A stretch of 32,042 bases of DNA from a virus, in the IMG/VR virus record IMGVR_UViG_3300025127_000134, positions 1-32,042 of that record; one strand, written 5' to 3'. Positions 23,033-29,865 of this stretch are shown here, one piece after another. A program made the translations under genes and the position numbers. Position 1 is the stretch's first letter. Each line of letters begins with the position of its first letter. The notes under the pieces are model-generated. The model ran no database searches, was not told the origin of the DNA, and worked only from the letters and a program-made list of their open reading frames with translations.

Positions 23033-23061
23033 ATTATAGCAAAACATATACAATATGTCAA
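23033..23061 (-). promoter_or_regulatory. Consensus sigma70 promoter of the ssDNA-binding protein gene
   Basis: On the minus strand, TTGACA (23061-23056) and TATAAT (23038-23033) are separated by exactly 17 bases, a 12/12 match. The TGA stop of the upstream endonuclease gene lies within the -35 box. Transcription would start near 23026, about 25 bases before the ATG. Confidence 0.85.
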
Positions 23062-23480
23062 GCACTTTCTTTAAAAGCTTTTATTACATCAGAAGAAAAA
23101 AGCTTTTGTATATTTAACAAATACATACGAGATGCATTGTTATCTCCCCCTGATACTGATTTTTTATTATCTAAGTTTTTAATTATCTTTCTTAGACTAT
23201 CTGTTTTAAAAACCAAAGTAGCAAAAGTTTCTTCACCAATACAAAGATTGTGAAACCAATAGTCAGATGTGGTAGCATTAATACCACTAGGTTTACCATA
23301 GCATTGATACTCTATTGCAATATTACCTGTTCGCTGCCACATATCTCTTTCAGATTTAACTTCAATCTTTTTATCTTGTAACATAGATGCTACATTTTTC
23401 TCTCTTACTTTTCCGTATTGTAAATCTATATCAAACTTTTTACGATTTTCAATACTTGGTTCTAATGAGTTTCTGCCCAT
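23058..23480 (-). CDS. PD-(D/E)XK-type endonuclease
   Basis: A 140-residue protein with KKIEVKSERDMWQRTGNIAI followed by EYQCYGKPSGINATTSDYWF. E-V-K then G-N-x-x-x-E is a nuclease core (D/E-x-K plus a following Glu), and the W-x-x-T-G-N and SGI-x-x-T-x-[SA]-D-[YF]-W pattern recurs in small phage resolvase-like nucleases. It likely plays the part of T7 gp3, cutting junctions or host DNA. The first 18 bases lie within the polymerase 3' end. Its stop is inside the next promoter. Confidence 0.7.
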   Translation of the reverse strand: MGRNSLEPSIENRKKFDIDLQYGKVREKNVASMLQDKKIEVKSERDMWQRTGNIAIEYQCYGKPSGINATTSDYWFHNLCIGEETFATLVFKTDSLRKIIKNLDNKKSVSGGDNNASRMYLLNIQKLFSSDVIKAFKESA

Positions 23481-25099
23481 GTTTTTCCTACCTTATATTC
23501 GTTATCTAATGGACAACGCATTTGTAATTGTTTCTCAGTATCTTTCATAGCATACTTAGTTATCTTACAAAATGCCTGCACATCTTTGTTTACAACCTCA
23601 AACTGATACTCATCATGAACACTAGCAACTAACTTTACATCCAGGTTAGAAGACGTAGTTCTTTTCATAATGTTTACCAACCACAACTTACACACAACTG
23701 CTCCTGCACCTTGTATTAAAGTATTAAGAGCAGAGTGTGGACTACGTGTACGCAACAACCTACCATCTATGCCTTTTATAACACCATGTTTTTGGGCAGT
23801 ATTAGTTACAATGTCACGTACACGTTTAAGGGATGGCATACTTTTTAAGAATCTATCTATCAACACCTTTCCCTCTTTTGAACCTCCTCCTACTATCTGA
23901 CCTATCTTAGCAGGACCTGCACCATACATGAATGCATAGATAAAAGTCTTTGCTTGGTCTCTATCTGTAAGACCTGCCATATTCATATTATGAGTATGTA
24001 TGTCTCCAGTTAGTAGGGTATCAGTAAACTGTTTATCATTCATTAAGTGAGCCAAACATCTAAGTTCTAATCCACTAGCATCTGTACCTACTATTGAATG
24101 AGTATGTATGTTACCTACTGTCCAACACTCTCTACATTCTTTACCATAGGGAGACCGAACAGCAGGTATCTGAGCCATATTAGGACTATTGTGTGCCATT
24201 CTACCTGTTATAGTTTTTAATGTCATTACTTTACCATGCACTCTACCAGTTTTATCGTTAAATGATTCAATCCATGACTTGATTTGTGCAACACGTTTTT
24301 GTAATAAAAAGAACCTTGAAAACTTTTTAGCTTCAGGCATATCAATAGTGTCTAATACTTCTTCGTTAATAATTACATTACCTTTATCTGTAAACTTCTT
24401 TGGTTTCCAACCTATAGCCATAAGTCTATCAGCTATCTGCTGTCTAGAACCAATATTAAAAGGTATGTACTTGGTCTTTGTTTTTAGTTCTACTTTTGTA
24501 GGTTCAAACCTTTCTATTGCCCACTTTTCTAACTGACTAGCTTCATCTGACAGTTGTCCAAGTAACAACATTGCTTTCTTTATATCTAAAGCAAATCCAT
24601 TTTTTTCTTGTTGGTCAAGTATAACTCTTACTTGATGCTCTAAGTCAATACATGACTTTGAGAAACCTCTACCTTCTTTCTTTAGGTATTCATATAACTT
24701 GTGTGTTATCTCTACATCTTGTATACAATACTTTTTTAACTCATCTGTATACTTTGAAAAGTTTTCTATAGAACCTTTTGGAAATTTAAATCTATCACCC
24801 CATGCTTTTAATCCATTACCACCTTCTCTCATTGGATTAAATAGCTGTGATAATATTAATGTATCTAATACTTGTGATGGTTTAATGCTTGTGCCTAACA
24901 ATCTATTAAGAACAGGAGCATCAAAAGATAAACCATTATGCATAATATACTGTTCAATATTTTTTGACCAGTTTTTAAATACATGCATGTTATCAGGGTC
25001 AAATACTGTTACTAAATTTGTATCTATATTCTTAGCTACAATACAATTAACAACACTAGCATCTAGTTGGTCTGTTTCTATATCAAGAACAACTTTCAC
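23462..25099 (-). CDS. Family A DNA polymerase with 3'-5' exonuclease (T7 gp5-like)
   Basis: The replicative polymerase. The exonuclease domain opens with VVLDIETD (exo I D and E), then HNGLSFDAPVLNRLLGT (exo II) and YCIQDVEITHKLYEYL (exo III). The polymerase core has motif A DASGLELRCLAHL, motif B KTFIYAFMYGAG and motif C VASVHDEYQFEV, all close to T7 gp5. I place the start at GTG 25099, because GGAGG lies 7 bases upstream and the protein then begins right at the exo I strand (545 residues). An upstream ATG (25138) adds 13 residues inside the preceding gene with no good ribosome-binding site. At 545 residues it is well short of T7 gp5 (704). The processivity partner is unknown. Confidence 0.9.
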   Translation of the reverse strand: MKVVLDIETDQLDASVVNCIVAKNIDTNLVTVFDPDNMHVFKNWSKNIEQYIMHNGLSFDAPVLNRLLGTSIKPSQVLDTLILSQLFNPMREGGNGLKAWGDRFKFPKGSIENFSKYTDELKKYCIQDVEITHKLYEYLKKEGRGFSKSCIDLEHQVRVILDQQEKNGFALDIKKAMLLLGQLSDEASQLEKWAIERFEPTKVELKTKTKYIPFNIGSRQQIADRLMAIGWKPKKFTDKGNVIINEEVLDTIDMPEAKKFSRFFLLQKRVAQIKSWIESFNDKTGRVHGKVMTLKTITGRMAHNSPNMAQIPAVRSPYGKECRECWTVGNIHTHSIVGTDASGLELRCLAHLMNDKQFTDTLLTGDIHTHNMNMAGLTDRDQAKTFIYAFMYGAGPAKIGQIVGGGSKEGKVLIDRFLKSMPSLKRVRDIVTNTAQKHGVIKGIDGRLLRTRSPHSALNTLIQGAGAVVCKLWLVNIMKRTTSSNLDVKLVASVHDEYQFEVVNKDVQAFCKITKYAMKDTEKQLQMRCPLDNEYKVGKTWAETH

Positions 25100-25298
25100 A
25101 ATCTTCCTCCTTTTTTCCACACCAGTTACAAGGCTCATCTTTACCTACTTCCATTTCAGTTTCTTCTTCTTCACAATAATGCTTCCACATTTTAGGTTCT
25201 TTATCATCATTAAATAAAATTTTGTGTGCTTTCACTATCATTCTCTTTTGTTTAAATGTTAACTTTCTTGGTTCATAAACTATTTTGTTTTTTGCCAT
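25083..25298 (-). CDS. Small acidic protein with Cys-rich C-terminus
   Basis: A 71-residue protein with a basic start (YEPRKLTFKQKRMIVKAHKI) and an acidic, Cys-rich end (EPCNWCGKKEEDCESCS). The C-x2-C and C-x2-C pairs could bind zinc. It starts 19 bases inside the preceding zinc-ribbon gene and ends 17 bases inside the polymerase gene. Two successive Cys-pair proteins between helicase and polymerase hint at replisome accessory roles, but no family is recognised. Confidence 0.6.
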   Translation of the reverse strand: MAKNKIVYEPRKLTFKQKRMIVKAHKILFNDDKEPKMWKHYCEEEETEMEVGKDEPCNWCGKKEEDCESCS

Positions 25299-25477
25299 TT
25301 TTCATAACCTTCTATCCACATTTGTTTATTGTCTTCTTCTTTGTGACCCCAATATACTAAATGAAAAGCATCACATTTTGGACAAGATAAGTTTGTTACA
25401 ATAGCATGTTCCTCATTATCCTCACAATCGTGGTCTCCACCCCATATTAATTCTGTTCCACAGTTATAACACCTCAT
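25280..25477 (-). CDS. Zinc-ribbon protein
   Basis: A 65-residue protein with two C-x2-C knuckles, RCYNCGTELIW at the start and LSCPKCDAFHLVYW in the middle, the typical four-Cys zinc ribbon. The spacer is acidic and His-rich (GGDHDCEDNEEHA). It begins in a TAATG with the primase-helicase stop, and a perfect promoter lies just upstream within that gene. It may bind nucleic acid or a replication protein. Confidence 0.7.
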   Translation of the reverse strand: MRCYNCGTELIWGGDHDCEDNEEHAIVTNLSCPKCDAFHLVYWGHKEEDNKQMWIEGYEKWQKTK

Positions 25478-27123
25478 TAGAAAGGAACCTCTTCTTTATT
25501 TTCTACATTATACTCTGCTTCGTAAGGATTGTCAACCTCTGTTAATCTACCTGTATCTCTATTATAATATAAATGTGTAGCTATACCTGTCTCTCCTGTA
25601 TATCTGTTCTTTAAAATACGAATGGTTGTAGTATTAGCTTCATCTCCCTCTGCCTGTTGATTTCTTTCTAAACCTATCACACTATCTGATAAGTGTGCGA
25701 TAGATGCAGAACCTCTGAGATGTGATAGTGTTATCTCCTTACCATTCTCATGACCAGAGTCACCTGCAGGTCTACGTAGGTGTGATACAAGTAACATACC
25801 CACACCTGTTTGTTCTACAAGAGAACGTAGCTTTGTCATAAGTACATCAATAGACTTTCTTTCATCTCCTTCTTCTTGTCCAGAAACAAGAATGGATAAG
25901 TGGTCTATGAATATCCATTTACAATCTAACGCTTGTGCCATATATCTAACCCTAGCAAGTATCTCGTCATTACTGATAGAACCAAAATGGTCAAAGGCAA
26001 AGAACCTACCAGAACCTATAGTATCTTCTTGCCATTTATCTAATTGGTCTTGAGTAAACTGTTTACGTATTTCTTTTATATACAATCTAGCATCAGCTTC
26101 TACTGACATAATATTAAATGCTGTGTTCTTAACACTCTCTTCTAATGCTAGTATACCTATATTATCTTTTGTGTTTCTAAACAAATGATGCATTAGTTCT
26201 CTCATGATTGAGGACTTGCCCATACCTGCACCACTTGTAAATGTTATTAGTTCTCCTGTTCTCATTCCATAAGTTTTATCATTCATCTTACTCCAAGGAA
26301 ACAAACATGTTTCACAATACTCTTCCGTAAATAATGAAGAGCCTAGTTGTTGTAAGTTCATAATGCCTGCAGGAGTATAAGGTTGTGCTGACCACCAAGC
26401 TTGGTTGAAGGCTTGGCTTTTACCCATCTTAAGATACTCGTTAGCATCCTTATACTCCATAGACATTATTTTGCACTTGTTCGGAGAAAACAATTGAGCA
26501 ACTTTGTTGGCAGCTTTCCTGCCTTGTTCATCCATATCGAAACATATAACTATATTCTCAAAACTATCTAGGTATTCAAAAGCTGACTTACAATCTCTCA
26601 AAGCACCACCTGCTCCTGTCTTAACAGATACAGATGCCCACTTGCTACCCATCAATTGATAGGCAGACATAGCATCTACTTCTCCCTCTGTTATAGTTAC
26701 ATATTTACCACCAGAACTAAAAAGATTCTGTCCAAATAATATTGCATCTTGAATAGAACCTTCAGTCCACATCTGTTTGTTAGATGTATTTCTAATCTTA
26801 TTAGCTACATGACCACCATTTACATCATAGTATTTATAAATGTGTTTGGTAGTTACTGTACCATCTTTTGTAATCTTTGTACAAAACTTTTCTGCTGTGT
26901 CTTTACTTATCTTTCTTTCTACTATGTCTGCATACAAACCATCACTTGTCAAAGGTCTAGCTTCTACAACAGGCATAGGTGTTACATTATTCATATCTTC
27001 ACCCTCTCCAAATCTAGTTTCACAAGAGAAACAATAACTATATCCTTCTGCATGTTTAACATTGGCATCACTAGACCCACACTTAGGACAAGGACCTCTG
27101 TCTAACCATTTACTTGAATACAT
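25477..27123 (-). CDS. Primase-helicase (T7 gp4-like)
   Basis: A 548-residue fusion that unwinds DNA at the fork and makes RNA primers. Zinc motif: C12, C15, C31 and C34, the same 3-16-3 spacing as T7 gp4. TOPRIM primase core: ITEGEVDAMS (144-153) and ICFDMDEQG (193-201, D196/D198). RecA-type hexameric helicase: Walker A FTSGAGMGKSS (295-305), Walker B WIFIDHLSIL (403-412) and VSHLRRP. The protein ends in an acidic tail closing on Phe (NKEEVPF), like the T7 gp4 tail that contacts polymerase. A perfect sigma70 promoter is embedded in the last 20 codons. Confidence 0.92.
   Translation of the reverse strand: MYSSKWLDRGPCPKCGSSDANVKHAEGYSYCFSCETRFGEGEDMNNVTPMPVVEARPLTSDGLYADIVERKISKDTAEKFCTKITKDGTVTTKHIYKYYDVNGGHVANKIRNTSNKQMWTEGSIQDAILFGQNLFSSGGKYVTITEGEVDAMSAYQLMGSKWASVSVKTGAGGALRDCKSAFEYLDSFENIVICFDMDEQGRKAANKVAQLFSPNKCKIMSMEYKDANEYLKMGKSQAFNQAWWSAQPYTPAGIMNLQQLGSSLFTEEYCETCLFPWSKMNDKTYGMRTGELITFTSGAGMGKSSIMRELMHHLFRNTKDNIGILALEESVKNTAFNIMSVEADARLYIKEIRKQFTQDQLDKWQEDTIGSGRFFAFDHFGSISNDEILARVRYMAQALDCKWIFIDHLSILVSGQEEGDERKSIDVLMTKLRSLVEQTGVGMLLVSHLRRPAGDSGHENGKEITLSHLRGSASIAHLSDSVIGLERNQQAEGDEANTTTIRILKNRYTGETGIATHLYYNRDTGRLTEVDNPYEAEYNVENKEEVPF
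25507..25535 (-). promoter_or_regulatory. Consensus sigma70 promoter inside the primase-helicase gene
   Basis: On the minus strand, TTGACA (25535-25530) and TATAAT (25512-25507) are 17 bases apart, a 12/12 match, inside the codons for VDNPYEAEYN of the helicase. Start of transcription would be near 25500, about 23 bases before the zinc-ribbon gene. It would drive the zinc-ribbon, Cys-rich, polymerase and endonuclease genes. Confidence 0.7.
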
Positions 27124-27132
27124 ATTACCTCT

Positions 27133-27321
27133 CTAATTATAATCATTTAATTTATCTTTATATAATAATTCAGCAAAGTCAATTCTTTCTCCTAGCACAA
27201 CATTAACATCTTGTTTAGCTAATCTTTTTGACTCTTTGTCATCATACCCTTCACTTTTATATTCTCTGTAATACTTTCTAAATAAAGTTTTACTTTCTTT
27301 ATCCCATAAATTTTTAGTCAA
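27133..27321 (-). CDS. 62-residue charged protein, TTG start
   Basis: A small helical protein rich in Lys, Glu and Tyr (KESKTLFRKYYREYKSEGYD). The start is TTG, supported by GGAG 6 bases upstream; there is no ATG near the N-terminus. It lies 9 bases before the primase-helicase. No family is recognised. Confidence 0.55.
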   Translation of the reverse strand: MTKNLWDKESKTLFRKYYREYKSEGYDDKESKRLAKQDVNVVLGERIDFAELLYKDKLNDYN

Positions 27322-27330
27322 CGTTATCTC

Positions 27331-27468
27331 CTACAGATTAATAATATAAAAAATAAATCCTACTATTAATAGTACAGGAAAAATATGATTTGTCAATAAG
27401 TTTTTTTGTTCTGTCTTTTTAAACCATTTACCTGTAGCTTTTAATCTTCTATCTCTATCTTTACTCAT
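27331..27468 (-). CDS. 45-residue one-TM miniprotein
   Basis: A basic N-terminal half (KDRDRRLKATGKWFKK) is followed by one membrane helix at the C-terminus (IFPVLLIVGFIFYIINL), a tail-anchored layout with a positive cytoplasmic side. It overlaps the preceding 58-residue gene by 8 bases (ATGAGTAA). A promoter-like TTGACA lies within codons 25-26. It may be real, or its frame may partly be leader for the replication operon. Confidence 0.5.
   Translation of the reverse strand: MSKDRDRRLKATGKWFKKTEQKNLLTNHIFPVLLIVGFIFYIINL
27369..27396 (-). promoter_or_regulatory. Possible promoter before the primase-helicase operon
   Basis: On the minus strand, TTGACA (27396-27391) and TACTAT (27374-27369) are 16 bases apart; the -35 is perfect and the -10 matches at 4 of 6. 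It would feed the 62-residue gene and primase-helicase. It lies within a 45-codon frame, so chance is possible. Confidence 0.4.
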
Positions 27469-27637
27469 CTTTAATATGAGTAGCATCTGGATTTTCTACC
27501 CACCCTTTATATTTCTTATTTGTTTTTAATTCAAACAATTCATCATTTAATTGTTTAACTCTTACCATTAGATTTCTATTTTGTTCTTGTAAATCTCTAA
27601 CATTTTTTTTTAGCATTTCTTCTATATTTGTTTTCAT
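27461..27637 (-). CDS. 58-residue coiled-coil protein
   Basis: A short protein with a clear heptad-like coiled coil (KKNVRDLQEQNRNLMVRVKQ, then LNDELFELKTN), ending in KKYKGWVENPDATHIKDE. GAGG lies 6 bases before the ATG, and the ATG abuts the stop of the 30-residue gene upstream. Small coiled coils of this kind often act as inhibitors or adaptors of host proteins; none is identified. Confidence 0.6.
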   Translation of the reverse strand: MKTNIEEMLKKNVRDLQEQNRNLMVRVKQLNDELFELKTNKKYKGWVENPDATHIKDE

Positions 27638-27730
27638 TTATAACCTCGTTAAAAAATACGCAAGTAAAATAATAAACATACCTACTATTAAACCAACGAC
27701 AAAAGCATTTATTAGTGTAGGTTCTATCAT
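27638..27730 (-). CDS. 30-residue membrane miniprotein
   Basis: Almost the whole frame is one hydrophobic helix (INAFVVGLIVGMFIILLAYF) with a C-terminal TRL. It starts in an ATGA overlap with the gene upstream and ends directly against the next ATG. Exact packing and strong hydrophobicity are the only evidence. Confidence 0.5.
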   Translation of the reverse strand: MIEPTLINAFVVGLIVGMFIILLAYFLTRL

Positions 27731-27918
27731 TGAACACCCATTAATATCATATGGTCATCTAATAAAGGTCTAATTAATATATTATTTTTAATATATAAAC
27801 TATATAAAAAATCTTCTGCTTCTATATCAGATTTAAAATATCTTACTTTACCATCTTCTTCATATACATCTGGTAATTCATCTATCTCTGGATTATATAA
27901 AGCTATTACATACATCAT
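27727..27918 (-). CDS. 63-residue hypothetical protein
   Basis: An acidic protein (YNPEIDELPDVYEEDGKVRY, then FKSDIEAEDFLYSLYIKNNI) that looks like a small alpha/beta fold. ATGA overlaps join it to the genes on both sides. No family is recognised. Confidence 0.6.
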   Translation of the reverse strand: MMYVIALYNPEIDELPDVYEEDGKVRYFKSDIEAEDFLYSLYIKNNILIRPLLDDHMILMGVQ

Positions 27919-28079
27919 TTATTATCCCAATATTTCTCTATAAAGTATACGTTGTATGCCCAAGATACATCTTTATTTTCATTACACATCTTATCATATA
28001 TTTCATAGTTAGTTAAATTATAATTATTATTTATATAATTATATTTTATAATACTATAGTTATATTCTTTTGTCAACAT
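27915..28079 (-). CDS. 54-residue Tyr/Asn-rich protein
   Basis: A short frame with unusual composition (EYNYSIIKYNYINNNYNLTN), ending in WAYNVYFIEKYWDNK. It ends in an ATGA overlap with the next gene. No ribosome-binding site is clear at the first ATG, and the TTGACA of a promoter-like pair spans codons 2-3. The real start could therefore be later, for example the internal ATG at codon 31. Confidence 0.45.
   Translation of the reverse strand: MLTKEYNYSIIKYNYINNNYNLTNYEIYDKMCNENKDVSWAYNVYFIEKYWDNK
28048..28076 (-). promoter_or_regulatory. Possible promoter of the tiny-gene chain
   Basis: On the minus strand, TTGACA (28076-28071) and TATTAT (28053-28048) are 17 bases apart, an 11/12 match. 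It would start transcription near 28041, serving the tiny genes and primase-helicase. It overlaps the start of a 54-codon frame whose first codons are therefore doubtful. Confidence 0.5.
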
Positions 28080-28083
28080 GTTA

Positions 28084-28176
28084 TTATACCACAATTAATG
28101 GTAATGTAAAACATAGTAAGTACCAAACAATACATGCAAGAAACATCTTAATTAAATATCTAGTTATGTCTATCAT
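28084..28176 (-). CDS. 30-residue membrane miniprotein
   Basis: A frame starting MIDITRYLIKMF followed by one hydrophobic helix (LACIVWYLLCFTLPLIVV), with two TAA codons in tandem at the end. GGAG lies 8 bases before the ATG. Its first 17 bases overlap the 58-residue gene. Supported only by signal, overlap and hydrophobicity. Confidence 0.45.
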   Translation of the reverse strand: MIDITRYLIKMFLACIVWYLLCFTLPLIVV

Positions 28177-28336
28177 TCTTAATACTCCTCTCAATTCTTT
28201 TGTATAAACTATTGTTATATTTATGTAATTTATAATTAACTTTATTATCTCTTAACATATCAAATAGTTTGTCTAATACATTTTTTTTACTCGGTCTTTT
28301 ATTAAAATCTAATTCTATTTCTACTTTGTATTTCAT
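28160..28336 (-). CDS. 58-residue basic protein
   Basis: A short Lys/Asn-rich protein (KYKVEIELDFNKRPSKKNVL, then DKLFDMLRDNKVNYKLHKYN). AGGAGG lies 4 bases before the ATG, a strong ribosome-binding site, and the ATG overlaps the glutaredoxin stop as ATGA. An N-terminal beta strand followed by a helix could form a small alpha/beta unit. No family is recognised. Confidence 0.6.
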   Translation of the reverse strand: MKYKVEIELDFNKRPSKKNVLDKLFDMLRDNKVNYKLHKYNNSLYKRIERSIKNDRHN

Positions 28337-28659
28337 TCTTCCTCCTTGTCTCCAGAGATAGCACCTATCTTTCCTTTGAAAGGTATAACCTTTGCAGTAG
28401 GTTTTGTTTCTTTTACAAGATGTAAGTCTGGGTCAAACTCTATCTCTGGTGGAAACATAAACTCTTCTAGTTCTGTAAACCCACCTATGTGTAGAAAGAT
28501 TTGTGGTACAGTTTTGTGTCCTGCTTCTCTAAATCTTTTTATCTTAGGTAAATTATCTAATAATCTTTCTTCATATACTTCTCCTGCTTCATCTAGTAAT
28601 GACTTTGCTCTAACACAATACTCGCAGTTTTTTTGTGTATATATAATATATTTAATCAT
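28333..28659 (-). CDS. Glutaredoxin with C-terminal extension
   Basis: The first 75 or so residues form a glutaredoxin: YIIYTQKNCEYCVRAKSLLD has the C-E-Y-C active site, KTVPQIFLHIGGFTELEEF has the conserved cis-Pro (TVPQIF) and the G-G that binds glutathione. Thirty extra residues, Pro/Lys-rich, follow. It likely re-reduces the phage class II ribonucleotide reductase. GGAGG lies about 10 bases before the ATG. It overlaps both neighbours. It is separated from nrdJ by the replication block. Confidence 0.88.
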   Translation of the reverse strand: MIKYIIYTQKNCEYCVRAKSLLDEAGEVYEERLLDNLPKIKRFREAGHKTVPQIFLHIGGFTELEEFMFPPEIEFDPDLHLVKETKPTAKVIPFKGKIGAISGDKEEE

Positions 28660-28903
28660 CTACCAAGTCCTCCTTTTCTTCTTCCATTTCCATTCTAAGT
28701 TTCATATTAATAACTTCTAGCAGCATACTTGTAGCTACAGTATTACTAGGTGCAGTATCATATGCAAGGTCTGCTGTTTGCATCTGCATAGCCATTATCA
28801 TGTTAGGTACAGATACTCTTTCTTGTAACTCTTCAAACATATCAATAATATATTCTCTTGCTAAATCTATCTGCCCTTCGTCATTAAGTTTTCTTACTGT
28901 CAT
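28652..28903 (-). CDS. Small acidic protein, unknown function
   Basis: An 83-residue protein with Met-rich helices (NMIMAMQMQTADLAYDTAP) and a strongly acidic end (MEMEEEKEDLVDD). GGAG lies 7 bases before the ATG. The last 8 bases overlap the glutaredoxin. No family is recognised. Confidence 0.6.
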   Translation of the reverse strand: MTVRKLNDEGQIDLAREYIIDMFEELQERVSVPNMIMAMQMQTADLAYDTAPSNTVATSMLLEVINMKLRMEMEEEKEDLVDD

Positions 28904-29030
28904 AATATTTCTCCTCTGTCTTTTTTAAATTAAAGACATATGAAATTATATCTTCATGACTATATCTTTCAGTAGCATCTACACCTACTAACGCTTCACA
29001 TAGTTGTTTATATTTTTTTTCATAGTCCAT
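28884..29030 (-). CDS. 48-residue protein, unknown function
   Basis: A short frame (MDYEKKYKQLCEALVGVDAT, then ERYSHEDIISYVFNLKK) preceded by GGAGG and joined to the previous gene by TAATG. Its last 20 bases overlap the next gene. The good ribosome-binding site and overlaps support it. Confidence 0.6.
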   Translation of the reverse strand: MDYEKKYKQLCEALVGVDATERYSHEDIISYVFNLKKTEEKYYDSKKT

Positions 29031-29227
29031 TATTCTTCCTCCATTTCTTCTATGTCACTAATGTAAAACTCCTCATGTACTTTTTCAAAAGTATCTGGAG
29101 TTTGTAATGCTTCCATACGTCTACGTACTTCCTCTGCATCTACACTAGGTGGATACTCTACATACCTTTTGTAGTGTATGATTGCTTGTCCTCTTACTTC
29201 GTAATATCTTTTCTTTTGTTTAGCCAC
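29030..29227 (-). CDS. 65-residue hypothetical protein
   Basis: Basic N-terminus (AKQKKRYYEVRGQAIIHYKR) and acidic C-terminus (EEFYISDIEEMEEE), possibly a beta-hairpin followed by a helix (DAEEVRRRMEALQ). GGAG sits before the ATG, close to the 57-residue gene. No family is recognised. Confidence 0.6.
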   Translation of the reverse strand: MAKQKKRYYEVRGQAIIHYKRYVEYPPSVDAEEVRRRMEALQTPDTFEKVHEEFYISDIEEMEEE

Positions 29228-29238
29228 GTTGCATCTCC

Positions 29239-29412
29239 TTACTTTCTATAAAAATCTCTTGATTCAAATCTAACAAACTTTAATACAATCCTATCATCAT
29301 CATCTCTTACAGTCATATTAAAGTGTTCCCATACTTCATTCATCTCATCTCCATAGATATAAATTAATTTATCTTTTGGTTTCTTTTTTATTTTAATTGG
29401 TTTTGTTGGCAT
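29239..29412 (-). CDS. 57-residue hypothetical protein
   Basis: Lys-rich start (PTKPIKIKKKPKDKLIYIYG) then an acidic centre (MTVRDDDDRIVLKFVRFESR). GGAG lies 7 bases before the ATG, and the first 20 bases overlap the upstream 73-residue gene. It fills what would otherwise be a gap of about 165 bases. Confidence 0.6.
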   Translation of the reverse strand: MPTKPIKIKKKPKDKLIYIYGDEMNEVWEHFNMTVRDDDDRIVLKFVRFESRDFYRK

Positions 29413-29614
29413 CTTTTTTCTCCTCTCTAGGTATTACAAACCATTTTATAAAACCTTTTGTTGAATATGTATACTTTAATTTTGCTTTGTTGTCAACATA
29501 TATCGCAGTAGTTTTATCTTTATACTTGAGTTGCATATCACAACCTAGCATATGCCATAGTCCTTGATGCAGTTCCCAATGCTGTGTTGGTGTTAGATTA
29601 CGTTCTTGTCCCAT
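29393..29614 (-). CDS. 73-residue hypothetical protein
   Basis: A small protein with many aromatic residues (PTQHWELHQGLWHMLGCDMQ, then KLKYTYSTKGFIKWFVIPRE). AAGGA lies upstream of the ATG. It overlaps both neighbours by about 20 bases. No family is recognised; early position suggests a host-interaction role. Confidence 0.6.
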   Translation of the reverse strand: MGQERNLTPTQHWELHQGLWHMLGCDMQLKYKDKTTAIYVDNKAKLKYTYSTKGFIKWFVIPREEKKDANKTN

Positions 29615-29865
29615 ATGACTTGTCCTTTCTTGATTAGTTCCATAACTTCTTCCTTAGTTGCAGAAGGTTTATGCACTTTCCAATTACCTTTCTCATTAGG
29701 TAATGTTTCTACAACAAAGTCCCCACTTGTATTGTGTCTGAATATACTCATATATAGTTCTTCTACAATCTCTACATATTCTTTCTGAGAATACTTGGAT
29801 ACATCTATCTCTTGCACAAGTGTAGCAAAGTGTTGTACGTTTACTTGTTTAAATCTTTTGCTCAT
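29593..29865 (-). CDS. 90-residue early protein, unknown
   Basis: I use the ATG at 29865 because GGAG lies 7 bases upstream; a TTG two codons earlier has no such site. Sequence: SKRFKQVNVQHFATLVQEID at the start, a helix with EYVEIVEELYMSIF, then FVVETLPNEKGNWKVHKPSA and a C-terminal helix. No family is recognised. Confidence 0.6.
   Translation of the reverse strand: MSKRFKQVNVQHFATLVQEIDVSKYSQKEYVEIVEELYMSIFRHNTSGDFVVETLPNEKGNWKVHKPSATKEEVMELIKKGQVIWDKNVI

Noticed and set aside
24699-25217. 172-codon open frame on the plus strand antisense to the polymerase
   Set aside because: The polymerase motifs are unambiguous; the opposite frame shows no family signature and is an effect of codon composition.
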